Below, one piece after another: positions 9,450 through 16,812 of a stretch of 64,000 nt of DNA. Numbering within the stretch: the stretch's first letter is position 1; each line of letters begins with the position of its first letter. The stretch is taken from contig NZ_JAYFUL010000010.1 in assembly GCF_034928825.1 (NCBI RefSeq), positions 1-64,000 on the forward strand. Direction: 5' to 3'. The notes under the pieces were generated by a model. The model made no database searches, had not been told where the DNA came from, and worked only from the letters and a program-made list of their open reading frames with translations. The translations under genes were made by a program, and so were the position numbers. The DNA comes from Arcicella aquatica. GTDB taxonomy: Bacteria; Bacteroidota; Bacteroidia; Cytophagales; Spirosomataceae.

Positions 9450-11114
9450 TTAGCTAAGAATAGGCTTTTCTAATATCGTATTGCCCTTTTTAGTCTTTAC
9501 TAATTTATCTAATTTTCCATAAATACTGGTTGCGAGAAAGAAACTTATTGTAGCAATCAGTAACCAAAAAATATCTACTGCGGCTACATAAAATTGTTGA
9601 TTAGCCAATGTCTTCCAAAGCCAGTCGCCTGTCGTAATCCCATTAGCAATAGGAACAATTAATGACAAAACTCCATTAATATATAAATATCGCTTTGTTA
9701 AAATCGATTCTTTTTTGCTAAATAAGCCCACAATCATCAATATCAGCCATGATACAAAGAAAACGGTATTCACTAATGAACTATGGTTATTCAAAGCCAT
9801 TGGTATTACTCTTTCAGAGATAAATAAAATGGCTGTCGCAGGAAACAATCCAAAGCAAATAGCCAAATACCACATTGTAATGCGATGATGAAACCTTTTT
9901 TGTTTATCGGTATATTCTTTCTTGTTTCTAGCTTCTTTCCAGATTAATACGCCACTAATAATGATAAAACAAGTAATGAAAGCTAAAATAAAAAACATGG
10001 CTTTCAGTACGATTCCACCAAATTCTGCAAAATGTATCGCCCCTATCGCTCCCAAAACAGCTTGGGTATAGGTTTTTTCTCTTGGCAACACTTCCATCAC
10101 TCTTTTACCATCTTTTAGCGTAACGCCTACTACTCCATAACCATTAAAGATGGTTTCGTCTTGCACATAGGCTGTCAGTATAGCATCCTCTCTGCCTAAA
10201 TGCTTGACAGTTACTCTCGTCACTTCAATGTCAGGAATAGTCTTATAGAACTCATTCACTACACTATTAACGCTCTTTAGGTTGGTGTTTATAGGTGATT
10301 TCTCATTTACTTCAATCACTCTGTCAGGTCTGAATGCTGCAAATGCCGCTTTTTGATCACCATTAAAAAACACAATCGTAGCAGGTGCTAATAACAAAAT
10401 AGACAAACAATAAAAGGCCCCTGTAACGGCATACATCATCTGGAAAGGCAATCCGATAAGTCCAAAAACAGTATGAGCGTTTGTCCAAATTTGTTTCCAA
10501 GCCCCTTTGATAGAAAATCCATAAAACTTTGTGATAATATTTCGCCAATGGATTAATACACCAGTGATACTGGCAAACAGAAAGAAAAAAGCAACGAAAC
10601 CAGCTAGATACATTCCAACAATAGGAATCTGACTGAAATAATGCAAGCGAAATAATGTTTCGCCGATGGTTGTCGGCGAGCTTTCGTGGTTTTTCCCTTC
10701 ATAAACTTGCAAGGTTTTATAGACTGGGTGATATGACAATTCTAACGATTCGGCTCTTGCCTTGTTAATTTCTTTCTTAGCATTTTTATTTTTTTCGACC
10801 TTCTCTTTCATCGAAACCCAAACGGTTGTTAGGGGTTCTTTGGTGGTGCCAGGTCTGATAATAATGTCTTTTTCAGTATCTACCTCAGGGTATTGTTGCT
10901 TTACTTTTTCTATTATTTGGTCGTATTCAAGACTATTTTCAGTTAATTGAATCCTTGCACTAGGGTTTTCCCACTGATAAATCTCACTTCTAAAAATGGT
11001 AAATGCCCCAGCAAAAAAAATAATATACAAGGCAAAGCTAATCACGATACCTGCAACAGTATGTGTATGGAAAAATATATTAAATGCTCTATTTGATAAT
11101 CCTTTTAACTTCAT
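9450..11114 (-). CDS. PepSY-domain membrane protein, ferric-siderophore reductase type
   Basis: This is an inner-membrane protein of the PepSY-associated TM-helix family, thought to reduce or process imported ferric siderophores. There is a first TM segment near residues 20-40 (TVAGIVISFALYIIFFAGAFTIF), a periplasmic PepSY region, then paired helices near residues 165-190, 215-250, 365-395 and several more toward the C-terminus. Conserved His residues lie at HTHTVAG, LHYFSQ, HWRN, NAHTVFG and HFAEFGG, suiting haem coordination. It ends the minus-strand set with the two small membrane genes; the gap to the 93-aa gene is 7 bases. The TonB receptor is transcribed divergently. The electron-transfer role is inferred from the family and context. 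Confidence 0.87.
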   Translation of the reverse strand: MKLKGLSNRAFNIFFHTHTVAGIVISFALYIIFFAGAFTIFRSEIYQWENPSARIQLTENSLEYDQIIEKVKQQYPEVDTEKDIIIRPGTTKEPLTTVWVSMKEKVEKNKNAKKEINKARAESLELSYHPVYKTLQVYEGKNHESSPTTIGETLFRLHYFSQIPIVGMYLAGFVAFFFLFASITGVLIHWRNIITKFYGFSIKGAWKQIWTNAHTVFGLIGLPFQMMYAVTGAFYCLSILLLAPATIVFFNGDQKAAFAAFRPDRVIEVNEKSPINTNLKSVNSVVNEFYKTIPDIEVTRVTVKHLGREDAILTAYVQDETIFNGYGVVGVTLKDGKRVMEVLPREKTYTQAVLGAIGAIHFAEFGGIVLKAMFFILAFITCFIIISGVLIWKEARNKKEYTDKQKRFHHRITMWYLAICFGLFPATAILFISERVIPMALNNHSSLVNTVFFVSWLILMIVGLFSKKESILTKRYLYINGVLSLIVPIANGITTGDWLWKTLANQQFYVAAVDIFWLLIATISFFLATSIYGKLDKLVKTKKGNTILEKPILS

Positions 11115-11121
11115 TTGTGGT

Positions 11122-11403
11122 TTAGCGAATTAGGTAAATGATTGATGAACAAATTAGAATGCCTGCCAGATAGATACCCCATATTTTCAAACCACTTTTA
11201 GCTAAAAAAGCAATTGTAAGCAAAGCAGCCCATAATAAAAATGCTGTAAAAGTACCCGTAAGCATTACTGCCACCTTGTTTTGAAGGAGTATTCCTAATA
11301 ATAAATGGATAGCAACCGACAGAAATAAACCACCTAAGATTCCTGCCGATACCTTCAAAAACCTTTGTCCTGAAGTAGATAGATATTCTTTTTTAGCTGG
11401 CAT
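11122..11403 (-). CDS. Small three-helix membrane protein, iron-uptake context
   Basis: This 93-residue protein is almost wholly hydrophobic, with about three TM segments (near residues 17-38, 42-65 and 70-91) and a basic N-terminus (MPAKKEY). I do not recognise a named family with certainty. Its arrangement beside a PepSY protein and a TonB receptor resembles the small DUF3649/DUF3325-type membrane proteins of proteobacterial siderophore clusters. Its start overlaps the end of the upstream 103-aa gene by 11 bases, a sign of translational coupling. A structural or assembly role in ferric-siderophore handling is plausible but unproven. Confidence 0.72.
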   Translation of the reverse strand: MPAKKEYLSTSGQRFLKVSAGILGGLFLSVAIHLLLGILLQNKVAVMLTGTFTAFLLWAALLTIAFLAKSGLKIWGIYLAGILICSSIIYLIR

Positions 11404-11704
11404 AAGTAACTAGGTTTATAACAAGTACAACATGTATTAAAATCAGAAAACTATAAAACCATTTTTTTCCTAAAACAGCAAATAATTGTACAACACTAGC
11501 AGATAAAATAAGGCTTGTGAGGTACATCAAACAACCCATTGTTCCACCCCATTGGTAAATAAAAACACCCAAGGAAACAATGAAAAGAAACAAGCCTATT
11601 GGCTTTTCATAAGAAAATGGAAATGTTAAGACATCCTTTGGAAAGTATTTCACCTTTGAATAGTACAATAAAATTCCTATTAAATTAAAGTATATAGCTA
11701 TCAT
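11393..11704 (-). CDS. Small membrane protein, first gene of the PepSY set
   Basis: This 103-residue protein has about four hydrophobic segments, starting with MIAIYFNLIGILLYYSK. It has short loops, and no catalytic motif is visible. It is the first gene of the minus-strand trio and begins 87 bases from the divergent TonB receptor, so the spacer 11705-11791 must carry both promoters and probably an iron-responsive operator. It overlaps the 93-aa gene by 11 bases. It may be the counterpart of the DUF3325-like proteins in other siderophore clusters, but I cannot confirm homology by eye. Confidence 0.7.
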   Translation of the reverse strand: MIAIYFNLIGILLYYSKVKYFPKDVLTFPFSYEKPIGLFLFIVSLGVFIYQWGGTMGCLMYLTSLILSASVVQLFAVLGKKWFYSFLILIHVVLVINLVTYAS

Positions 11705-11734
11705 AAAATATTTTTTTGCAAATATTATTTTTAT

Positions 11735-11749
11735 TTAGACTATTTCCAA
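11735..11749 (+). promoter_or_regulatory. Candidate Fur-type 7-1-7 operator at the TonB receptor promoter
   Basis: The 15-mer reads TTAGACT-A-TTTCCAA. The left heptamer is TTAGACT, which recurs as its complement AGTCTAA in the spacer ahead of the Fur-family gene. The right half matches the ideal at 4 of 7 positions. It lies between the predicted -33 and -7 elements of the receptor gene, where a repressor would block RNA polymerase. Confidence 0.5.
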
Positions 11750-11758
11750 ATAAAAGTA

Positions 11759-11766
11759 TAATTTTG
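11759..11766 (+). promoter_or_regulatory. -7 promoter element of the TonB receptor gene
   Basis: TAATTTTG matches the Bacteroidota TAnnTTTG consensus exactly. A weak -33 candidate, TTTA, lies at 11734-11737. Transcription would begin near 11773, giving a leader of about 19 bases before the ATG at 11792. Confidence 0.55.
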
Positions 11767-11791
11767 TTGCACAATAATCCTAATCCAAAAA

Positions 11792-14104
11792 ATGAGACTA
11801 ATTTTCCTTTTTATGTTAATGGGCTTTCAGCTATTTGCTCAACAGAGCGTAGTAGATGGCGTAGTAAAAGATGCTCAAGGGCAGCCATTACCCTTTGTTA
11901 CAGTATCATTGAAGAATACGAAAAATGCAATTATTACCAATGCCGATGGCTATTACAAACTAACGAAGATTCCACATGGTGAGCATATCTTAGTTTTTAG
12001 TGCGGTGGGTTTTCAGACCTTAGAACATAAGTTCACTGTGAATACTTCTTCTAAAACGATTAATATTCAATTAGAAGCATCATCTAAAGAATTGGATGAA
12101 GTGACTGTCAAAGCAACTGCGCAAGCTAAGGTGCAAGAAACAAAACCGCTTAGTATTAAAAGCATTGAAATTAAAGATGTTGTTAGTCAAACTGTATTGC
12201 TAACAGACGTACTTGACAAAATTTCTGGCGTGCGTATCCGTAGGTCGAGTTCGCTAGGCGAAGCTTCTGATATTTCAATTAACGGCTTGAGAGGGAATGC
12301 CATTAGGGTATATATAGACGGCATTCCAATGGAGTTTATGTATCCTTCATTCGATATCTCAAACTTACCGTTGGGCAATATCAAGCGTGTAGATGTTTAT
12401 AAGGGTGTTTTGCCTGTTGATGTTGGTTCTGATGCCCTTGGTGGTGGTATTAATATTATCACTGAACAAAAGGCCTACAATACCTTCAAAGCTTCTTATA
12501 ACATTGCCTCTTTCAATACCCATTTGACGGACATCAACCTTGGTCTAGCCAATAAAAAGAATTATTTCTTGAATGCTTCTCTTGGCTATAATTATTCAGA
12601 TAATAATTACAAAATGAGGGCTTTGGTGTATGAAACTAACAAATATGAACAAGTAAAACGTTTTCATGATACTTATCGCTTTTTGTATGGTAGTATTACA
12701 GTCGGGACTCATAGCAAACCTTGGGCAGATGAATTTAGGCTTTCGCTTAATTTATCAGGAGGTGATAAAGAATTGCAGAATGGTGCAAGAATTACCAATA
12801 CTGCTATCGGCGAAGCAAAATATACTGCCAGAAATTTATCTGCGGTATTAAAATATGAAAAGTCATTCTTGAATGAAAAAATATTGTTGCGTACGCTTGG
12901 CAATTATACAGACCAATCTTTAAAATTTGTAGATACTACAACCAACGTATATAGCTGGAGCGGTAGCATAGTTGGTAAAAACCAAGCAGGCGAATATTAT
13001 CTTGGAAATACTATCAATTATACACAAGGTCTTACCAACAGAACTAGTATTGAATATAGAATCAATGACAAGCATAAATTGTTATTGTCGAACTTATATG
13101 CTCATCAAAAGTTAACTGGTGTTGATTATTTGAAAGAAAGTGGTGAAAGAGATTACTTAACGATACCGCAGTATTTAACCAAAAATATTGCTGGCTTACA
13201 ATATGAAGGGCTTTTCGGAGAAAAAACTACATTATCAGGAGCCATCAAAAAATATGATTATATGTTGGATGGAGCAGAGAACAACACCTTCGCATTGGTC
13301 AAAAAGAATGGAAATTTCTGGGGTTGGAACATGGGTGCAAAGTATAACTTCAGTGAAAATACTTTCATAAGAGCCTCGTTTGAAAGAGGATATTTAATCC
13401 CCCTTTTCACCCAATTTGTAGGAAATGGAGGTGATATTCTTAGAAATACTGATTTATTACCTGAAAGTAGTGATAACCTAAATGTGGGTATTTCTAATAC
13501 CCATAAAATATCCGACAATATTCAGTTAAGTACCTCATTAAGTGGTTTTTATCGCCAACAATATAATATCATTTATCTAGGAAGTTCAGTATTTAGAAGA
13601 TACGAAAACGCTGACCAAGTTAGAACTTTAGGGGGTGAAGGAGATGTATCTGTTTGGTATAAAAGAGCCGTTAATCTGAAAGCAAACCTTACTATCCTTA
13701 GTAAAACCTTTACGGCTGTTTTAGATACACGCAATAATTATTTAATCGGAACGGCTTTCCCAAATTATCCAACAACGTTTGGTAATGTAGAATTATCATG
13801 GCTAAAAGCCAATTTTCTATCACCAAAAAACCAGATTCGCTTCTATACTTTTTATAACTATATCGGAGCCTTCAATCACATTCTAGTAGCAGCGAGCAAT
13901 TCTCCTACAACAACCCCAGATGCTTATGTACCCGTACAGCATCGTGTTGATTTGGGTTGTTCTTATAAATTAAGCAAACAGAATCTTACCCTATCATTCA
14001 ATATCCAGAACCTATTGAATGCAGAATTGTATGATAATTTCTTGGTGCCTAAGGCAGGTATCAATTTTAACGGAAAACTAATTTACGAAATCAATAATTT
14101 TTAA
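11792..14104 (+). CDS. TonB-dependent outer-membrane receptor, siderophore type
   Basis: This outer-membrane gated channel probably takes up a ferric siderophore. The signal peptide (residues 1-17, ending LFAQ) is followed by a carboxypeptidase-regulatory-like Ig domain (about 18-105, with GVVKDAQGQPLPFVTVSLKNT and NADGYYKLTKIPHG). The plug domain (about 115-235) contains ISGVRIRRSSSLGEASDISINGLRG and GGGINIITE. A 22-strand barrel with aromatic-rich strands runs to the C-terminus. Unlike SusC proteins it is only 770 residues and has no SusD partner. It is followed 6 bases later by a DUF4374 lipoprotein gene and faces the PepSY gene set, a combination usual for iron acquisition. The exact ligand cannot be read from sequence. 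Confidence 0.93.
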   Translation: MRLIFLFMLMGFQLFAQQSVVDGVVKDAQGQPLPFVTVSLKNTKNAIITNADGYYKLTKIPHGEHILVFSAVGFQTLEHKFTVNTSSKTINIQLEASSKELDEVTVKATAQAKVQETKPLSIKSIEIKDVVSQTVLLTDVLDKISGVRIRRSSSLGEASDISINGLRGNAIRVYIDGIPMEFMYPSFDISNLPLGNIKRVDVYKGVLPVDVGSDALGGGINIITEQKAYNTFKASYNIASFNTHLTDINLGLANKKNYFLNASLGYNYSDNNYKMRALVYETNKYEQVKRFHDTYRFLYGSITVGTHSKPWADEFRLSLNLSGGDKELQNGARITNTAIGEAKYTARNLSAVLKYEKSFLNEKILLRTLGNYTDQSLKFVDTTTNVYSWSGSIVGKNQAGEYYLGNTINYTQGLTNRTSIEYRINDKHKLLLSNLYAHQKLTGVDYLKESGERDYLTIPQYLTKNIAGLQYEGLFGEKTTLSGAIKKYDYMLDGAENNTFALVKKNGNFWGWNMGAKYNFSENTFIRASFERGYLIPLFTQFVGNGGDILRNTDLLPESSDNLNVGISNTHKISDNIQLSTSLSGFYRQQYNIIYLGSSVFRRYENADQVRTLGGEGDVSVWYKRAVNLKANLTILSKTFTAVLDTRNNYLIGTAFPNYPTTFGNVELSWLKANFLSPKNQIRFYTFYNYIGAFNHILVAASNSPTTTPDAYVPVQHRVDLGCSYKLSKQNLTLSFNIQNLLNAELYDNFLVPKAGINFNGKLIYEINNF

Positions 14105-14110
14105 ATCCTT

Positions 14111-15418
14111 ATGAAAACGAATAAACTATTTCTTTCAGCATTTCTTTTTGCATCACTTATCGCTTGTAAAACAGAAGAACCAGTAGTGACGGAGGAGTCT
14201 AAATATATGGAAGAAGGCTATGTCCTTAGTACATTATCACAGTCTACAGCCAGCAATGCCTATTATGTTGGTCATTATACCACTATCCCTGGTGAAAATA
14301 TAGATATGACGGCAAAGTCTTCTTACGAGTATTTTTATCCTAGAGCTACTTGGAAAAACTTTATGTTTGGTCAATCACTTAAAAATGAACAAACTCTTTC
14401 AAAGCAAGCCGTTTTGAAGTCAACAGGTTTAATGACCGAAGTTGCCTCTATCCCTCTTCTTAGCTATGTTTGGGATGTTGAAATCATTAATGAAAACTTA
14501 GGTGTTTATACAACTGGTGTAAACCATTCGGTACATTTATTTAACCCAACCACTATGGAAAAATTGGGGGATATAGATATGTCAAAAGCGATGGATATTC
14601 CAGCCAACGACCGTAATAACTATAATACCATTATTTACAGAAAACAGGATAATAAGCTATTCCTTCCATTATATACTGACAATTCTAAAACGGGTAATTA
14701 TTATGATTCTCAGAATGTTTATGTAGAAGTAATCAACCTGACAACTAAGCAATGGGAAAAAACATTGACAATAGAACAAGCAATGTATCCGATTTCTAGA
14801 GGTTTGGAAAATAGTATGGTTGATGAATCTGGTAATATTTATATTCTTACACAAGGTTCGTATGGGTTAGATAATCAACTTGGTATTAATGCGGCTAAAC
14901 GTTCTCGTCCACAAATCTTGAAAATTCCTGCAAACTCAACTGAATTTGATGCTACTTATAAATTCAATCCTGTTGATGCTATTGGCTTAAATTCGCTACT
15001 TGTTCAGCTTGCTATGGGTACTATTTATCATGAAAACGGTATCGCTTTTGCAGCAGTGTCGGGTCAATCAAATTCTGCAAGGGTACTTGAATTGGTTGGG
15101 AAATTAGCGAATGGCACTATCACCGCAGTTGAATATCAAGAATTATCTAACAGCGTATTCAATGACCCTGACCAACGTTGGGTAAAACTGGATTTGAATG
15201 CTAAAACAGCTGCTATTATTCAGGATATTCCGCTTACAGCCGCTTATGCTTATCCTTTTTCTTATAAATATGATAGCAAATTTTACTTCAATGTAAACAA
15301 TGCAAATTTAGGATTAAACGGATATTACGTATATGACCCTGTTACGGGTAAGGCATCAAAGGCTATCAATATTGCCAAAGGTGGAGTTGTAAATCATTTT
15401 ATCAAACTGACCAAATAA
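14111..15418 (+). CDS. DUF4374-family lipoprotein
   Basis: This secreted lipoprotein belongs to the DUF4374 family, which commonly lies downstream of TonB receptors in Bacteroidota iron loci. The signal ends in the lipobox LIAC with Cys at about residue 19. The body is rich in beta-propeller-like repeats (YVWDVEIINENLGVYTTG, NHSVHLFNPTTMEKLGDIDMS, DNKLFLPLYT, NIYILTQGSYG, KFYFNVNNANLGLNGYYVYDPVTGKASK). It may act as a surface siderophore- or metal-binding protein that feeds the receptor, but the family has no firm biochemical role that I know of. It lies 6 bases after the receptor stop and 4 bases before the next gene, so it is almost certainly in the same operon. Confidence 0.88.
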   Translation: MKTNKLFLSAFLFASLIACKTEEPVVTEESKYMEEGYVLSTLSQSTASNAYYVGHYTTIPGENIDMTAKSSYEYFYPRATWKNFMFGQSLKNEQTLSKQAVLKSTGLMTEVASIPLLSYVWDVEIINENLGVYTTGVNHSVHLFNPTTMEKLGDIDMSKAMDIPANDRNNYNTIIYRKQDNKLFLPLYTDNSKTGNYYDSQNVYVEVINLTTKQWEKTLTIEQAMYPISRGLENSMVDESGNIYILTQGSYGLDNQLGINAAKRSRPQILKIPANSTEFDATYKFNPVDAIGLNSLLVQLAMGTIYHENGIAFAAVSGQSNSARVLELVGKLANGTITAVEYQELSNSVFNDPDQRWVKLDLNAKTAAIIQDIPLTAAYAYPFSYKYDSKFYFNVNNANLGLNGYYVYDPVTGKASKAINIAKGGVVNHFIKLTK

Positions 15419-15422
15419 ACTA

Positions 15423-15827
15423 ATGAACAACGCACAAAAAATAATAACTCTCTGGATACTATTCGTAGTATGTATGATTCTCCATTTTAACTACCATATT
15501 GGCGAGCTTTTTTATGGAATAGAGATTAAAAGACCTAACGCTACGGGAGTTGTACCACCCAGTGCTGCCATCATTAGATTTATCTTTGAAATTTTGCCAA
15601 TGTCGTTGATAACTTTTATTCTATTTATCGAAAAGCCTATCATTCGTAAAATCAATTTTGGCATTGCTGCAATCTTCGCATTGGCTAATTTGGCTCATTT
15701 AATTGAAGAATTTATGAGTCTAAAGTTAGATTTATCTCAGTTGAACCTACTAAGCTTTGTATTTATTAGTAGTTTATTGTTGACCTTGGCAAGCTGGAGA
15801 TGGTTAAAAGAAGATTTGAGCGCTTAA
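15423..15827 (+). CDS. Small four-helix membrane protein, last gene of the receptor operon
   Basis: This 134-residue protein has four predicted TM segments (about residues 7-26, 46-66, 74-93 and 103-125), with a polar loop holding KRPNATGVVPPS. I do not recognise the family. It starts 4 bases after the DUF4374 stop (TAA CTA ATG), so it is part of the same transcript and probably serves the same iron-uptake function, for example at the inner membrane. No catalytic motif is visible. Confidence 0.75.
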   Translation: MNNAQKIITLWILFVVCMILHFNYHIGELFYGIEIKRPNATGVVPPSAAIIRFIFEILPMSLITFILFIEKPIIRKINFGIAAIFALANLAHLIEEFMSLKLDLSQLNLLSFVFISSLLLTLASWRWLKEDLSA

Positions 15828-15872
15828 CAATACCGTGAAAATCCTTTGTTTGTTTTTCAGAAAGCTGTTAAT

Positions 15873-15887
15873 TTAAAATAAGTCTAA
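15873..15887 (+). promoter_or_regulatory. Candidate Fur-type operator, upstream copy
   Basis: The 15-mer reads TTAAAAT-A-AGTCTAA. The right heptamer is identical to that at 15914-15920, and the left half matches its complement at 5 of 7 positions. It lies just ahead of the predicted -33 element. Confidence 0.45.
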
Positions 15888-15893
15888 ATAATT

Positions 15894-15925
15894 TTTGCGG
15901 TTTATTTAGATTTAGTCTAATATTG
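15894..15925 (+). promoter_or_regulatory. Predicted promoter of a short transcript
   Basis: A -33 element TTTG (15894-15897) and a -7 element TAATATTG (15918-15925, one mismatch to TAnnTTTG) are separated by 20 bases, the usual Bacteroidota spacing. Transcription would begin near 15932 and run to the terminator ending near 16075, a transcript of about 145 bases. The operator at 15906-15920 sits between the two elements and touches the -7. Confidence 0.5.
15906..15920 (+). promoter_or_regulatory. Candidate Fur-type 7-1-7 operator, best copy
   Basis: The 15-mer reads TTAGATT-T-AGTCTAA. The two heptamers are inverted repeats with a single mismatch around a central base, the arrangement of classical Fur-family boxes. 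It lies in the promoter spacer, about 330 bases ahead of a Fur-family gene. Confidence 0.55.
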
Positions 15926-15992
15926 CATAATAATTAAAAGACTTATTTTAATTAACAGTTTTTAAAGCTGAATTATTCTAAAACCAACATTT

Positions 15993-16046
15993 ATGAAAAA
16001 GTTAACTTCCCTGCTTACCTCTATTACAGACTTTGTTTATGAATAA
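15993..16046 (+). CDS. Possible 17-residue peptide in a short iron-responsive transcript
   Basis: The ORF reads MKKLTSLLTSITDFVYE and stops at TAA, one base into the terminator stem. It begins with a Lys-Lys-hydrophobic pattern but is too short for a signal peptide plus mature protein. It may be a true micropeptide or a chance ORF in a regulatory RNA. Position, clean start-stop and immediate terminator suggest that the whole unit is selected. Confidence 0.35.
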   Translation: MKKLTSLLTSITDFVYE

Positions 16047-16075
16047 AATGCCCTTTAGATTTTAAAGGGCATTTT
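16045..16075 (+). terminator. Strong terminator of the short transcript
   Basis: Arms 16045-16057 and 16063-16075 form a perfect 13-bp stem with a 5-base loop and a central GCCC/GGGC block. The flanks are A-rich on the left and T-rich on the right, so it may work in both directions. Confidence 0.75.
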
Positions 16076-16095
16076 ATTCATCCTTTTTGTTTTTT

Positions 16096-16106
16096 AGTCT
16101 AAATAA
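16096..16106 (+). promoter_or_regulatory. AGTCTAAATAA motif ahead of the Fur-family gene
   Basis: This 11-mer is identical to 15881-15891 and to the complement of the element at 11731-11741. Its left flank does not complete a good 7-1-7 site, but TTTAGTCTAAA (16094-16104) is itself palindromic. It may serve autoregulation. Confidence 0.4.
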
Positions 16107-16251
16107 GGTTGTTTTATCTGTAACAAGTAGATTCATATTATATTGATTATCAACGTATAAGTTCATTTATGGATAGTCTATTACCTTGAATACATTCTTC
16201 CCTATTTTCCAAAAACAAGTAAGCATAAAAAATCAACACGCAAACATTAAT

Positions 16252-16746
16252 ATGGCTCTCTCAAATTTAAATACTGTTAAAATCTTCTTTAAAGAATTTT
16301 TAGATGCTAAAGGCTATCGTAAAACACATGAAAGGTTTACGATTTTAGAACACATTTATGAAAGGAATGATCATTTTGAAGCCGAAGAACTTTTTATTGC
16401 CATGAAAGCTTTAAATTATCATGTAAGTAGAGCAACGGTTTATAATACCTTGGAGATTTTGGTTGAGGCTGAACTAATTATAAAACATCAGTTTGGCAAT
16501 AAAATTTCATCAAAATACGAAAAAGCTTATGGCCGTCGCCAACATGACCATGTAGTATGTACTGATTGCCAGAAGGTTACAGAATTTTGTGACCCGAGAA
16601 TACAAAATATTCAAAATATGGTTGGCGAGTTTTTTAATTGTGAAATACTTCATCATTCCCTTACTTTTTACAGCAAGTGTAAACAACAAGATTGTAGTGA
16701 AAAGCTAAAAATGAACGTTAAAGAAGATAGAAAGAAAGGCGAATAA
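16252..16746 (+). CDS. Fur-family metal-responsive regulator
   Basis: This is a DNA-binding metalloregulator of the Fur/PerR/Zur superfamily, 164 residues from the preferred ATG at 16252. The frame is open farther upstream from a TTG at 16186, but MALSNLN aligns with the usual length of the family. The N-terminal winged helix (about residues 10-85) has RKTHERFTILEHIYERNDHFEAEELF and SRATVYNTLEILVEAELI. The dimerization domain holds HDHVVCTDCQKV and a second Cys pair, CKQQDC, a likely structural zinc site. Lying downstream of the iron-uptake genes and of several AGTCTAA-type boxes, it is the obvious candidate to bind them. Which metal it senses cannot be told from sequence. Confidence 0.92.
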   Translation: MALSNLNTVKIFFKEFLDAKGYRKTHERFTILEHIYERNDHFEAEELFIAMKALNYHVSRATVYNTLEILVEAELIIKHQFGNKISSKYEKAYGRRQHDHVVCTDCQKVTEFCDPRIQNIQNMVGEFFNCEILHHSLTFYSKCKQQDCSEKLKMNVKEDRKKGE

Positions 16747-16812
16747 TATAAATAATAGCATCTTTAAATCATTCAGTATTACTACTTTGATTCAAAGATG
16801 CTTGGCAAAATT

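Larger units (their letters stand above)
15861..15963. repeat. Imperfect long inverted repeat around the operator-promoter
   Basis: The arms at about 15861-15885 and 15939-15963 are complementary except for a few changes (both hold the element GTTAATT...AAAATAAGTCT or its complement). The inner segment holds the predicted promoter and the operator at 15906-15920. It could form a cruciform or a long RNA hairpin. Confidence 0.55.
15932..16080 (+). ncRNA. Candidate small RNA or micropeptide mRNA
   Basis: The unit is defined by the predicted promoter at 15894-15925 and the terminator at 16045-16075. It has no long ORF. If iron-repressed, it could act like the RyhB class of iron-sparing RNAs, by analogy only. 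No homology to any known RNA family is claimed. Confidence 0.35.
15828..16251 (+). other. Regulatory spacer with candidate short transcript
   Basis: This 424-base spacer is not empty. It holds a long imperfect inverted repeat with arms at about 15861-15885 and 15939-15963, two 7-1-7 operator candidates, a TTTG/TAATATTG promoter, a 17-codon ORF, a perfect 13-bp terminator and a further AGTCTAAATAA motif ahead of the Fur-family gene. Each is listed separately. Confidence 0.6.

Noticed and set aside
16186..16251. TTG-initiated extension of the Fur-family protein
   Set aside because: The extra 22 residues have no family counterpart, and the ATG at 16252 gives normal length.
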